NCBI RefSeq assembly: GCF_046254905.1
Contig: NZ_CP158016.1
Coordinates: 62,001-126,000, forward strand
Length of the DNA: 64,000 nt
Direction: 5' to 3'
Source: Pseudaeromonas aegiceratis
Lineage (GTDB): Bacteria > Pseudomonadota > Gammaproteobacteria > Enterobacterales > Aeromonadaceae
Shown: positions 26,979-36,003 of the stretch, piece after piece
Layout: each line of letters opens with the position of its first letter
How positions within the stretch are numbered: the first letter of the stretch is position 1
Notes under the pieces: generated by a model
The model's database searches: none
What the model was told of the DNA's origin: nothing
What the model saw: only the letters and a program-made list of their open reading frames with translations
Position numbers and translations under genes: made by a program

Positions 26979-27746
26979 TTAGCCGGCAACTTGCAGATCG
27001 GCCAGCGCCGGTGCCGTCTTGCTGGGAATAAACTCGGTCACCGTATAGCGGGCCAGGCCATGGCGCTGGAAGGGATCCTCCGCCAGCGCCGCCTCCAGGC
27101 TGGCCAGGCTGTCCGCCTGGGCCAGTATGATGCCGCCGGTGCGCGGTACCTTGCGGCCGGACGCCAGGAAGAGACCGGCGGCATAGCCGCGTTCCAGCCA
27201 GGCGATATGGGCCGGCAGGTACGTTTCAATTTGAGTCAGTTCGACAACATAGGTCAGCGAGACGATAAACATGGGGGTCTCCTGAGGACAGGCGAGTGAC
27301 AGCCGCATAAAGCAGCTGTTGGGATCGGGGCCATAGTCGGCGAACGGGCCGCAGGGCGCGAAGCCGAACTTGTGGTACAGGCTGTGGGCCGGGGTAAAAA
27401 ACGGCTGGATGCCGGTCTCCAGGTACAGGTTGCGGTAGCCGCGCCGACGGGCCTCGTCCAGCAGGGTTTGCAGCAGGGCGGCGGAGATGCCGCGGCCCCG
27501 GCTGTGGGCGCGGGTGCGCATGGACTTGATCTCGCCGCTGTCGTCAGCCAGCCGCTTGAGGGCGATGCAGCCCAGGATCTCTCCCTGCTCCCGGACGCTC
27601 CAGAAGGTGATGTTGGGCGCCCGCAGGGCGGCCACATCCAGGGCGTGCACACTCTCCGGCGGCGAGTTGGCGTACATGTCCGCCAGATGTTCACTCAGCA
27701 GTGCGATGACGGCCTGGTCCTGCAGCGGGTCGAGCTGAATCTTCAC
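26979..27746 (-). CDS. GNAT acetyltransferase fused to YciI domain
   Basis: 255 residues from a GTG start with GGAG upstream (an ATG at 27791 is possible). Residues 1-155 are a GNAT domain (IKSMRTRAHSRGRGISAALLQTLLDEARRRG, then YHKFGFAPCGPFADY). The rest is a YciI-type ferredoxin-like domain with VSLTYVVELTQIETYLPAHIAWLERGYAAG and the closing FIPSKTAP. No stop separates them, but an internal ATG at 27272 has an AGGAGA site, so the YciI part may also be made alone. The YciI part could act as a small hydrolase or dehydrochlorinase-like unit. Confidence 0.72.
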   Translation of the reverse strand: MKIQLDPLQDQAVIALLSEHLADMYANSPPESVHALDVAALRAPNITFWSVREQGEILGCIALKRLADDSGEIKSMRTRAHSRGRGISAALLQTLLDEARRRGYRNLYLETGIQPFFTPAHSLYHKFGFAPCGPFADYGPDPNSCFMRLSLACPQETPMFIVSLTYVVELTQIETYLPAHIAWLERGYAAGLFLASGRKVPRTGGIILAQADSLASLEAALAEDPFQRHGLARYTVTEFIPSKTAPALADLQVAG

Positions 27747-27811
27747 GACAGACTCCGGGGTGGGGAGGGAGGGCGGCCAGCATAACGCCAAGGGTGAGCG
27801 GCAGCATCCCC

Positions 27812-28504
27812 TTAAGGCGTTGGGTCACCGATCTTGGGCAGGGGCTGCTCCTTGAGCAGGGCGAGATCGGTCAGCGAGATCCAGGCGGCATAGCCGACGC
27901 CCTGCTTCTGGTAGAGCAGTAACAATGTGTGGTCATCCAGGGTCTGCTGACCCAGTAGGCGGTCCACCGCCGGGATCAGAACGCGGTAACCGCTGCCATC
28001 GGCCCGGGAGAGCGCCAGGGTGATGGCGTCCCGGTGGCTGAGCCTGTGGTCGCCGTCGCTGTCTGTCGTCACCACCTGATAGAGGATGGCCCGGATGGTG
28101 CGGTTGTCAGCGCAGCAGCCCAGTTCGGAGAGCAGATCTGAGCCGACGATCAGGTGGTCGTTGTGCGCCAGCAGCCAGTGCAGGGTCTGCCGCTGGCCGT
28201 CGATGAACAGGTAGTTTCTGGCGTCGGCGCCGGACTTGCTGAAGTAGCCGGGTTTATCCGCCGGATCCGCCAACAAGGGCATCATCACATAGGGGGTACC
28301 GGCGATGGCCAGGGAGGTGCCCAGTTGCGTCGGCGGGGCCGGTTCTGCGTCCGTCAGCGATAGGCTGTTTTGGTGACCCCGGCTGCTCTGTTCATAGATC
28401 TGATAGCCGGCAAACGCCAGCAGGGCCAAGGCCAGCAGTCCCGCCAGCAGTAACAGCAGGCCGTTGATCCGCCAGACATAGTTAAAAAAACGGTTCTCTT
28501 CCAT
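27812..28504 (-). CDS. Single-pass membrane protein of unknown function
   Basis: 230 residues from MEENRFFNYVW. One membrane helix (about 15-37, LLLLLAGLLALALLAFAGY) is followed by a periplasmic domain with beta-rich character and an EF-hand-like acidic loop, TDSDGDHRLSHRD. Family not recognised. The chosen start removes an unlikely 27-residue extension. Confidence 0.6.
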   Translation of the reverse strand: MEENRFFNYVWRINGLLLLLAGLLALALLAFAGYQIYEQSSRGHQNSLSLTDAEPAPPTQLGTSLAIAGTPYVMMPLLADPADKPGYFSKSGADARNYLFIDGQRQTLHWLLAHNDHLIVGSDLLSELGCCADNRTIRAILYQVVTTDSDGDHRLSHRDAITLALSRADGSGYRVLIPAVDRLLGQQTLDDHTLLLLYQKQGVGYAAWISLTDLALLKEQPLPKIGDPTP

Positions 28505-28680
28505 CGTGCGTCCTTGCGTTGAGGTGATCGGCTTAGCTCCTGGCCAAGCGCCTTGCTCTGGAGGCTGAGGTGCGGCATTTGGCATTGAGCCACAGACCCG
28601 GCGGCGCCGCCGAGCCGGTCGGGTGTGGGGGGGAATCGCGATGCGGTGCTAGGGGGCAGACAAACAACTGAATGGCCCGG

Positions 28681-29061
28681 TTATGGTTTGTCCCGTGTTT
28701 TGAGTTTTGGCTTAAAAATAAGAACAAAGAATTTTTTAATACAATAGGCAAGCAACGGGAGCGAAGTGGAAAACCATAGCGCCGTTGTGATCCAGTATTT
28801 TATCTCGCCATCTGCTCTGTTAATCATGGTTGGCCCCAGCCTGCCGATGGATAATGTTTCGCCGGACACCAATCCACGCAAGTTTAAGCTGATGATAAAA
28901 CCGGCAAGCGCGATAAAACCCGTCAGCGCTAGAATTAAGCTCGGTCTGCCTGTGTATTGAAATCCGACGATGCACAACATGGATATCAATAACGCCGGTA
29001 TCCCTACCCAAAAGAAAAACAGCATCAATATATTTGATGTTGCATCGATAAATTCAAGCAT
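28681..29061 (-). CDS. Small integral membrane protein, unknown
   Basis: 126 residues with three clear hydrophobic segments (about 10-32, 40-60, 90-112) and a basic C-terminus. The coding sequence is visibly more AT-rich than its surroundings, which may indicate recent gain. No family recognised. Confidence 0.5.
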   Translation of the reverse strand: MLEFIDATSNILMLFFFWVGIPALLISMLCIVGFQYTGRPSLILALTGFIALAGFIISLNLRGLVSGETLSIGRLGPTMINRADGEIKYWITTALWFSTSLPLLAYCIKKFFVLIFKPKLKTRDKP

Positions 29062-29103
29062 CCTCTGCCCTAAGGTTTGAGTGGTGGGGCGTTTGAGCTG
29101 TCG

Positions 29104-29538
29104 TCATGCCTTTGCATGCCGAAGTAGCGCAAGCGTCTTTTGATCCCGCTGGCCCTGATAGTACTTGTCGAGTGCCGCCGTAAACGTGCCGTCTTGGCCA
29201 GCGGCCTGTTCAAACAGGGTCAGCGACGATAAGAGTTTAAGGTTGTCCGGGTAACCCAATAGGGCTTCGGCCGAGTGGCCGGGCAGCAACAATAGGGTTT
29301 CCGTACATTGCATAAGCCGGGCGCCCAGCACCGCATCGGCAAGGTATGCAACGGCTTCGTCCAGGTTGCTGATGCCGTAATACTCGCTGGTTGCACTGTG
29401 CCCCAGGCCCTTGAGCTGAGGAAAGATGAACCACATCCAGTGGCCAACCTTTCGTCCGTGCTGCAACTCCGCCAGCGCTGAGGCGTAAACCCCCTGAGCT
29501 TGGGCCGCGATAAACCGACTCAGATTGAATTCGTCCAT
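29104..29538 (-). CDS. DUF1810 family protein
   Basis: 144 residues with the family blocks FIAAQAQGVYASALAELQHGRKVGHWMWFIFPQLKGLGHS and EYYGISNLDEAVAYLADAVLGARL. It is cytosolic; DUF1810 proteins resemble calpastatin-like small proteins but their function is not known. Confidence 0.82.
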   Translation of the reverse strand: MDEFNLSRFIAAQAQGVYASALAELQHGRKVGHWMWFIFPQLKGLGHSATSEYYGISNLDEAVAYLADAVLGARLMQCTETLLLLPGHSAEALLGYPDNLKLLSSLTLFEQAAGQDGTFTAALDKYYQGQRDQKTLALLRHAKA

Positions 29539-29745
29539 TTATAGCTCCACTTCGGCCCACCGGTTCCGTGCAGGCCATGGCGTCCAAGCTACCGCCCATG
29601 GGTTTCAGCTCCCAGCCTGCTGCTTGCACCACGTCCCTGTCGTCTCATCACTCCCGTGTGAGCCGCGTATCCTAACGAGGTTGGAGTCGTTTGGCTGCAG
29701 AGCGCGGTCACATATGGCTATTTTTTCGCGGGCAGTTAGGCGTCC

Positions 29746-29775
29746 AAAACAAAACAGGCCCCGTCGGGGCCTGTT
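29746..29775 (-). terminator. Terminator of cybC
   Basis: 10-bp perfect stem AACAGGCCCC/GGGGCCTGTT with a 3-base loop; on the minus strand it is followed by TTGTTTTG. It lies just after the cytochrome b562 gene. The rest of the gap to 29538 shows nothing else. Confidence 0.85.
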
Positions 29776-29790
29776 CGCATTTCCGGGTGC

Positions 29791-30192
29791 TTAGACGCCC
29801 AGCTTCTTGTGATAGGTGCGCTTGGTGCTGTTGAGGGTATCCAGCAGGGCCTTGGCCTCGTCCTGCTTGCCGTCCTTGACCAGGCCCAGGGCCTGGTCCA
29901 CCTGGCCGATCAGCTCATCCAGCCCCTGTTGATAGGCCTGGCGGTTGGGACCGTCGGCGGCCTCATCCTTGAACTTTTTCGGCACCTCGCCCTTGGCGTG
30001 GGTGGCGGCGGCCTTGAGCTGCTCCAGGCTGGTCTGCAGCTGGGCGGCGTCGGCGGCGTTGTTGGCGGCCTTGAACGCCTTGGCCATGGCTTGCATATCT
30101 TGTTCGACCGGTGAGTCGGCCAGGACGGGGGTGCTGAACAAACCGGCGGCCAGCAACAGGCTGGCACACAGGGCGGGCAGTGTCTTCTTCAT
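29791..30192 (-). CDS. cybC: Soluble cytochrome b562
   Basis: 133 residues with a Sec signal (cleavage after VLA, about residue 25). The mature four-helix protein keeps the heme ligands: Met (about 33, in VEQDMQAM) and His (about 128, in TYHKKLGV), plus the b562 pattern ALGLVKDGKQDEAKALLDTL. A periplasmic electron carrier of unclear physiological partner. A much longer reading through to 31173 is an artefact. Confidence 0.88.
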   Translation of the reverse strand: MKKTLPALCASLLLAAGLFSTPVLADSPVEQDMQAMAKAFKAANNAADAAQLQTSLEQLKAAATHAKGEVPKKFKDEAADGPNRQAYQQGLDELIGQVDQALGLVKDGKQDEAKALLDTLNSTKRTYHKKLGV

Positions 30193-30278
30193 GAGGGCTC
30201 CTTGGCATGGGATAACGAAGTGAGTCTGCACCGCCAAGATTAACCAAGTATTAACAACTTTGTCAGTGATCTTGTTGG

Positions 30279-31163
30279 TCAGCGCTCCTGGTGGGCCGTC
30301 TCCCAGAAGGCGCGGATGAGGGGCTCGTCCAGCCGGCGCTTCTGCACGCACAGCCCCACGTCGAACGGCTTGAGGGCCGGGAAGACCGGCAGCACCCGCA
30401 CCTTGTCCCCCAGCAGGCTGTGATCCAGCACCGCCTCGGGCACCAGGCCGACGCCGCAGCCCAGGGCCACCATGCTGACGATGGCCTCGTTGCCCGCTAC
30501 CTCGGCGTACAGGTTGGGGCTGATGCCCTTGTTGCGAAACCACTGCTCCGAGCGCTTGCGCCCCAGGCCCTGGCTGGACAGGATCAGCGGCAGCCGCTCC
30601 CAATCCGGTTCGCCCTCCGGCAGGAAGCGGCTCACCGGGCTGGGGCCGCGGGGAGCGATGAACACCAATGGGATCTTGGCCAGGCTGGTGAAGTGCAGCT
30701 TGCTGGGCAGGGCGTCGGGGCGGGCGGCGATGGCCAGATCCGTCTCCTCGTTCAGCACCTTTTCCATGGCCAGCGCCGGGTCGCCGGTCTCCAGCCGCAG
30801 TTCCAGCTGGGGATAGCGGCTGCGAAAGCGGCTGAGGATATCCGGCAGCAGGAAGTAGCTGGCGGTCACCGAGCAGAACACCCGCAGCTGGCCCTGCAAG
30901 GGTTCGTCGCCGTGGCGCAGATCCTGGCGCAACTGCTCCCAGTCCTGGCTCAGCTGTTCGGCGAAGCTCAGCAGGCGGCGGCCCGCCGGGGTGAGGGCGA
31001 CGCTGCGGTTGTCCCGTTCCAACAGGGTGCAGCCGGTCTCCTGCTCCAGGCGCTGAATGGCGCGGCTCAGGGTGGAGGGGCTGACCGCCATGGCGTCGGC
31101 GGTGCGGGCAAAATGCAGGCTGTGGGCCAGGTGCATGAAGAGTTCGAGGTTGCGCAGATCCAC
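30279..31163 (-). CDS. ilvY: LysR-type regulator IlvY
   Basis: 294 residues. N-terminal winged helix (MDLRNLELFMHLAHSLHFARTADAMAVSPSTLSRAIQRLE) and a substrate-binding domain. The identity comes from divergent placement against ilvC, as in E. coli, where IlvY senses acetolactate or acetohydroxybutyrate and activates ilvC. Confidence 0.9.
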   Translation of the reverse strand: MDLRNLELFMHLAHSLHFARTADAMAVSPSTLSRAIQRLEQETGCTLLERDNRSVALTPAGRRLLSFAEQLSQDWEQLRQDLRHGDEPLQGQLRVFCSVTASYFLLPDILSRFRSRYPQLELRLETGDPALAMEKVLNEETDLAIAARPDALPSKLHFTSLAKIPLVFIAPRGPSPVSRFLPEGEPDWERLPLILSSQGLGRKRSEQWFRNKGISPNLYAEVAGNEAIVSMVALGCGVGLVPEAVLDHSLLGDKVRVLPVFPALKPFDVGLCVQKRRLDEPLIRAFWETAHQER

Positions 31164-31308
31164 GGTGGCTCACGTTCCTTAAAATGCAACATTCCGTTCC
31201 GAATATATCATTTCAAGCAATGTTTTGCCTGGGCTATAGTGTAGCGGTTGTTGTCGGGGGACTCCCCGGCACGAGAATTCCAACTTATTGTCAGAGGGAG
31301 CTGCCGAC
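31164..31308 (+). promoter_or_regulatory. ilvY-ilvC divergent control region with ilvC promoter
   Basis: A sigma-70 promoter for ilvC is visible: TTCAAG (31212-31217), 17-bp spacer, TATAGT (31235-31240). The inverted elements GCAACATT (about 31186-31193) and AATGTTTTGC (about 31219-31228) flank or overlap it and may be IlvY sites. A GAGGGAG site lies 8 bases before the ilvC ATG. Confidence 0.6.
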
Positions 31309-32796
31309 ATGGGCGCCAACTACTTCAACACCCTGAACCTGCGTCAACAACTGGCCCAACTGGGCAAGTGCCGTTTCATGAGCCGTGACGAATTCGCCAA
31401 CGAGTGTGAATTCCTCAAGGGCAAGAAGGTCGTCATCGTCGGTTGCGGCGCTCAAGGTCTGAACCAGGGCCTGAACATGCGTGACTCCGGCCTGGACGTC
31501 GCCTACGCCCTGCGCGCCGAAGCCATCGCCGAGAAGCGCAAGTCCTTCCAGCAGGCCTCCGCCAACGGCTTCAAGGTCGGCACCTATGAAGAGCTGATCC
31601 CCACCGCCGACCTCGTGGTGAACCTGACCCCGGACAAGCAGCACACCAGCGTGGTCAAGGCCGTCATGCCCCTGATGAAGCAAGGCGCCGCCCTGGGCTA
31701 CTCCCACGGTTTCAACATCGTGGAAGAAGGTACCCAGGTACGTAAGGATCTGACCGTGGTCATGGTGGCGCCAAAGTGCCCCGGCACCGAGGTGCGTGAA
31801 GAGTACAAGCGTGGCTTCGGCGTGCCGACCCTGCTGGCCGTACACCCGGAGAACGATCCCAAGGGCGAAGGCATGGCCATCGCCAAGGCTTGGGCCGCCG
31901 CCACCGGTGGTCACCGCGCCGGCGTGCTGGAGTCCTCCTTCGTCGCCGAAGTGAAGTCTGACCTGATGGGCGAACAGACCATTCTGTGCGGCATGCTGCA
32001 GGCCGGTTCCATCGTCTGCTACGAGAAGATGGTGGCCGAAGGCATCGAGCCGGGCTATGCCGGCAAGCTGCTGCAGTTCGGCTGGGAAACCGTCACCGAA
32101 GCCCTGAAGCAGGGCGGCATCACCACCATGATGGATCGCCTGTCCAATCCCGCCAAGCTGAAGGCCTTCGAACTGGCCGAGGCCATGAAGGATCTGATGC
32201 GTCCGCTGTTCGAGAAGCACATGGACGACATCATCGGCGGCGCCTTCTCCTCCGGCATGATGGCCGACTGGGCCAACGACGATGCCAAGCTGCTGGGCTG
32301 GCGTGAAGAGACCGGCAAGAGCGCCTTCGAGAACGCTCCGGCCTTCTCCGGCCAGATCGCCGAGCAGGAATACTTCGACAACGGCATCCTGATGGTGGCC
32401 ATGGTCAAGGCGGGTGTGGAACTGGCCTTCGAAACCATGGTAGCCGCCGGCATCATCGAAGAGTCCGCCTACTACGAGTCCCTGCACGAGCTGCCGCTGA
32501 TCGCCAACACCATCGCCCGTAAGCGTCTGTACGAGATGAACGTGGTGATCTCCGACACCGCCGAATACGGTAACTACCTGTTCGCCAACGCCGCCGTGCC
32601 CCTGCTGCGCGAGCACATCATGCCCAAGGTGAGCCTGGATGTGATCGGCAAGGGTCTGGCCACCAAGGACAACGGCGTGGACAACGTGGTGCTGGTTCAG
32701 GTGAACGATACCATCCGCAACCACCCCATCGAGCAGGTGGGCAAGGTACTGCGTGGCTACATGAAGGACATGAAGCGCATCGCCGTCGGCGGCTAA
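31309..32796 (+). CDS. ilvC: Ketol-acid reductoisomerase, class II
   Basis: 495 residues from MGANYFNTLNLRQQLAQLGKC, matching the E. coli start. NADPH-binding VVIVGCGAQGLNQGLNMRDSG, the catalytic APKCPGTEVREEY region and the duplicated C-terminal knotted domain of the long class II enzymes are present. It converts acetolactate to dihydroxyisovalerate for valine, leucine and isoleucine. A start at 31288 would lie upstream of the ribosome site. Confidence 0.97.
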   Translation: MGANYFNTLNLRQQLAQLGKCRFMSRDEFANECEFLKGKKVVIVGCGAQGLNQGLNMRDSGLDVAYALRAEAIAEKRKSFQQASANGFKVGTYEELIPTADLVVNLTPDKQHTSVVKAVMPLMKQGAALGYSHGFNIVEEGTQVRKDLTVVMVAPKCPGTEVREEYKRGFGVPTLLAVHPENDPKGEGMAIAKAWAAATGGHRAGVLESSFVAEVKSDLMGEQTILCGMLQAGSIVCYEKMVAEGIEPGYAGKLLQFGWETVTEALKQGGITTMMDRLSNPAKLKAFELAEAMKDLMRPLFEKHMDDIIGGAFSSGMMADWANDDAKLLGWREETGKSAFENAPAFSGQIAEQEYFDNGILMVAMVKAGVELAFETMVAAGIIEESAYYESLHELPLIANTIARKRLYEMNVVISDTAEYGNYLFANAAVPLLREHIMPKVSLDVIGKGLATKDNGVDNVVLVQVNDTIRNHPIEQVGKVLRGYMKDMKRIAVGG

Positions 32797-32858
32797 GCTT
32801 CCGGATTTTTCCCTCAGGGGCCTGCGGGCCCCATAAAGCACCCCAAAAGGGTCCCATT

Positions 32859-32885
32859 AACCGCCTTATCCAGGCGGTTTTTTTC
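32859..32885 (+). terminator. Terminator of ilvC
   Basis: 8-bp stem AACCGCCT/AGGCGGTT, 5-base loop, then seven T residues. Confidence 0.92.
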
Positions 32886-32948
32886 TGCCTAGCGGCCACA
32901 GACGGAGACAGTTGGCGCCAGATCACGGTCCCGGCACCGAGATCTTGT

Positions 32949-32999
32949 TAATAATCGTTATCATCTTTATTGATAACAATTCCTATTTGTTTCTATACT
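32949..32999 (+). promoter_or_regulatory. Fur-boxed promoter of the siderophore operon
   Basis: TAATAATCGTTATCA (32949-32963) matches the Fur 7-1-7 consensus TGATAATNATTATCA at 13 of 14 defined positions. A second, weaker half-site TGATAACAATT follows. A sigma-70 promoter overlaps it: TTGATA (32970-32975), 18-bp spacer, TATACT (32994-32999). Iron-loaded Fur would block the promoter. Confidence 0.85.
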
Positions 33000-33056
33000 A
33001 CGCCTTCCAATAAAAGGGCCAGAGCCCGACCCTCAAAAATCAACAAGGAATGGTGT

Positions 33057-35210
33057 ATGTCTGAGTTTGCTGTGGCGGCCAACCGCCTGCGCATTGCCCC
33101 CCTGACCCGTATGCTGCGCGCCCTCTGGTGGACTCCGAGTCTGCTGCTGGCGGCCCCCCTGCAGGCTGAAGAGGCAACCCAGCTGCCCGCCGTGGTGGTG
33201 AGCGGCCAGGGGGATGACGGTGTGACCCAGGGCTCCGGCTCCTACACCGGCGGCACCAGCAGCACAGCCACCAAGCTGCCCCTGACCCAGCGGCAGACGC
33301 CCCAGGCGGTGACCGTGGTGACCCGGGACAAGATGGACGACTTCGCCCAGCACGACATCAACCGTGTGCTGGACTATGTGCCCGGTGTGACGGTGGAGCG
33401 CATCGAGACCGACCGTTCCTATTACACCTCCCGCGGCTTCGACATCACCAACTTCCAGGTGGACGGGGTGGGCCTGCCCCTGATCAACGGCAACCTCAAC
33501 GGTGACCTGGATACCGCCATCTACGATCGGGTGGAGGTGCTGCGCGGCGCCAACGGCCTGATGAGCGGTTCCGGCAACCCCTCCGCCACCGTCAATCTGG
33601 TGCGCAAGCGCCCGACCCACGATACTCAGGCGGCCCTGAGCTTCACCGGCGGCTCCTGGGACCAGCGCCGGGTCGAGACGGATCTCTCCGGCTCTCTGGT
33701 CTCCTCCGAGACGGTGCGTGGCCGCGTGGTGCTGGTGAAGGAAGACAGCGAGTCCTACCTGGATCGCTACGCCAAGGACAAGGCCACCCTGTATGGCATC
33801 ATCGAAGCGGACGTGGCGGACGGCACCCTGCTGACCCTGGGGGCCCACTATCAGCAGAACAATGCCGACAGCCCGCTGTGGGGCGCCTTGCCGCTCTACT
33901 ACAGCGACGGCTCCGCCACCCACTATGCCACCAGTACCAGCACCAGCACCGACTGGGCCTACTGGAACGTGGAGAAGCAGAACTACTTCATCGAGCTGAC
34001 CCAGGCCCTGGCCAACGGCTGGCAGGGCAAGCTGGCCTACAACTTCTCCACCACCAAGCAAGACAGCCAGTTGTTCTACGTCTATGGCACCCCCAACAAG
34101 GACAGCAGCAGCGGCAGCGGCCTGTACAGCTATCCCAGCCAGTACAGCCAGGACTACCAGCAGCACGTGGTGGACCTGTACGCCAGCGGCCCGCTGCAGT
34201 TGGCCGGCCGGGAGCACCAGCTGGTGGGGGGCCTGCAATACGCCCGGGATCACCTGCAGGAGCTCTCCTGGTACAGCCGCGACATCGGCACCGAGATCGC
34301 CGATCTCGACAGCTGGGACGGCAGCTACACCAAGCCCTCCTTCGATGCCTACTCCCTCTCCGGCGACTGGGATCGGGAGGAGATGAGCGCCTATCTGGCC
34401 GGCCGCTTCAACCTGACCGACGCCCTGCACTGGACCCTGGGCGGCCGTCTGGCCCGCTACGAGAGCACGGGCGTCAGCTACGGCGAGGCCCGCGCCAGCA
34501 AGACCAGCGGCAAGCTGCTGCCCTACACCGGCCTGGTGTATGACCTGACCGAGCAGCTGTCGCTCTACGCCAGCTATGCCACCATCTTCACCCCGCAGAC
34601 CGATGCCGACGAGAACGGCGATGCGCTGGATCCCATGGAAGGCGTCAGCTACGAGGGGGGCGTCAAGGGTGAGTTCTATCAGGGGCGCCTGAACACCACA
34701 GTCTCCGTGTTCCGCTCCGAGCAGGACAACGTGGCCGAGGCGGCCGGGACCCGTGCCGGCACCAGCGACACCTACTACCGCGGTGTGGATGGCGTGACCA
34801 GCCAGGGCTACGAGCTGGAAGCCAGCGGTGAGCTGCTGCCCAACTGGCAGCTGGCCGGCGGCTACACCCAGCTGTCCATCGAAGATGCCGACGGCAACAA
34901 GGCCCTGACCTATGTGCCCCGTCAGCTGGTCAAGCTGGCCACCAGCTACAAGATCCGCGACCTCAAGCTGGGGGCGGCCCTCAAGTGGCAGGGTGACATC
35001 TACCGCACCAGCAGCATCAACACCGAAATCCGGCAGAAGCAGTACGCCCTGCTGGATCTGATGGCCCGTTATCAGTTCACCCCCAATGCCTACCTGGCGT
35101 TGAACGTCAACAACGTCGCCAATCAGAAGTACATCAACAGCCTGTACTGGGAACAGGGCTACTACGGGGCGCCCCGCAGCCTGGCTCTGACCGCCGGCCT
35201 GACCTTCTAA
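33057..35210 (+). CDS. TonB-dependent ferric siderophore receptor
   Basis: 717 residues from MSEFAVAANR, with a long signal peptide ending LQAEE. The plug domain (about 65-170) contains QTPQAVTVVTRDKMDDF and LRGANGLMSGSGNPSATVNLVRKRP, typical of FhuE/FpvA/FoxA-type hydroxamate receptors. The rest is a 22-strand barrel closing with the aromatic C-terminus (ALTAGLTF). Together with fhuF and fhuCDB it points to ferric hydroxamate uptake, but the exact siderophore is not deducible. Confidence 0.9.
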   Translation: MSEFAVAANRLRIAPLTRMLRALWWTPSLLLAAPLQAEEATQLPAVVVSGQGDDGVTQGSGSYTGGTSSTATKLPLTQRQTPQAVTVVTRDKMDDFAQHDINRVLDYVPGVTVERIETDRSYYTSRGFDITNFQVDGVGLPLINGNLNGDLDTAIYDRVEVLRGANGLMSGSGNPSATVNLVRKRPTHDTQAALSFTGGSWDQRRVETDLSGSLVSSETVRGRVVLVKEDSESYLDRYAKDKATLYGIIEADVADGTLLTLGAHYQQNNADSPLWGALPLYYSDGSATHYATSTSTSTDWAYWNVEKQNYFIELTQALANGWQGKLAYNFSTTKQDSQLFYVYGTPNKDSSSGSGLYSYPSQYSQDYQQHVVDLYASGPLQLAGREHQLVGGLQYARDHLQELSWYSRDIGTEIADLDSWDGSYTKPSFDAYSLSGDWDREEMSAYLAGRFNLTDALHWTLGGRLARYESTGVSYGEARASKTSGKLLPYTGLVYDLTEQLSLYASYATIFTPQTDADENGDALDPMEGVSYEGGVKGEFYQGRLNTTVSVFRSEQDNVAEAAGTRAGTSDTYYRGVDGVTSQGYELEASGELLPNWQLAGGYTQLSIEDADGNKALTYVPRQLVKLATSYKIRDLKLGAALKWQGDIYRTSSINTEIRQKQYALLDLMARYQFTPNAYLALNVNNVANQKYINSLYWEQGYYGAPRSLALTAGLTF

Positions 35211-35211
35211 G

Positions 35212-36003
35212 GTGAGCCAGGTGGCGCGGCTTAGCTTCACCCCGAGCCCGACCCGGACCGCCGCTCCCCTGACGGGAGTGGCGGCCAACCCCTGGCTGGC
35301 GCCCGAGGCCGATGCTGCCCTGGCGGCTGTGTTGCTGGCCTATGGCCGGCACCACTTTGCCGATCTGCCGGCGGTGACGGATCTTGCGGCCTGGCCGGAG
35401 GAGCAGCAGGAGGCCCTGGCCTCCGAGTGGTCCCGGGGCCTCTGTTTCGAGGTGCTGCTGGGGCAGCTCAAAGGCTGGATCCTGACCGGCCGCGGCCAGG
35501 GTGACTGGCATCTGGCACTGGATGAGACCTTGCGACCCACCCGCGTTCAGACCCGCGGGCCGACTGGCCAGAGTGCGGATCCCTGGCCCCTGCTGGCCAC
35601 CGGGCTCTGGCCCTGGTTTGCCGCCCTGACCCGGGTGGCGGCCTGTCGGCCCCGGGTACTCTGGTCCAACGCCGCCTGCTACTGGCACTGGTATCTGTCG
35701 GCCGACCCCCTGGCGCAGGCGCTGGCGTTGTTGCCCCCCGCCCAGCGGGAGCCCGCCGAGTGCCGTCGCCAGGCCGCCCAGGCCTATGTGCTGGCCCGGG
35801 AATGGCCCGCGGTGGCCGCCGCCGATCCCGTGAGCCGGCTTATCGGCCGCAACCCCCTCTACCAGCCGGTGCGCCTGCGCTGCCGGGGCGGGGTGAGCGA
35901 GCCCATGCGTCGCATCTGCTGTCAGCGCCATCGCCTGCCGGGTCTGGGGCTCTGCCCCAGCTGCCCCCAGGCCCTGCCCGGTTTGGAGGAGAGCCATGTT
36001 TGA
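35212..36003 (+). CDS. fhuF: Siderophore-iron reductase FhuF
   Basis: About 263 residues from a GTG start right after the receptor stop (a GTG at 35221 is an alternative). The C-terminal CCQRHRLPGLGLCPSC gives the CC-x10-C-x2-C pattern of the FhuF [2Fe-2S] cluster. It would reduce Fe(III) in imported hydroxamates to release iron. It overlaps fhuC by 8 nt. Confidence 0.87.
   Translation: MSQVARLSFTPSPTRTAAPLTGVAANPWLAPEADAALAAVLLAYGRHHFADLPAVTDLAAWPEEQQEALASEWSRGLCFEVLLGQLKGWILTGRGQGDWHLALDETLRPTRVQTRGPTGQSADPWPLLATGLWPWFAALTRVAACRPRVLWSNAACYWHWYLSADPLAQALALLPPAQREPAECRRQAAQAYVLAREWPAVAAADPVSRLIGRNPLYQPVRLRCRGGVSEPMRRICCQRHRLPGLGLCPSCPQALPGLEESHV

Noticed and set aside
29791..31173. 460-codon minus-strand frame joining cytochrome b562 to a long N-terminal part
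   Set aside because: The upstream part is ilvY read in another frame; the cytochrome has its own start and signal peptide at 30192.
33033..35288. 751-codon antisense frame over the siderophore receptor
   Set aside because: High GC in the third positions of the real gene removes stops on the other strand; the plus-strand protein is a clear TonB receptor.
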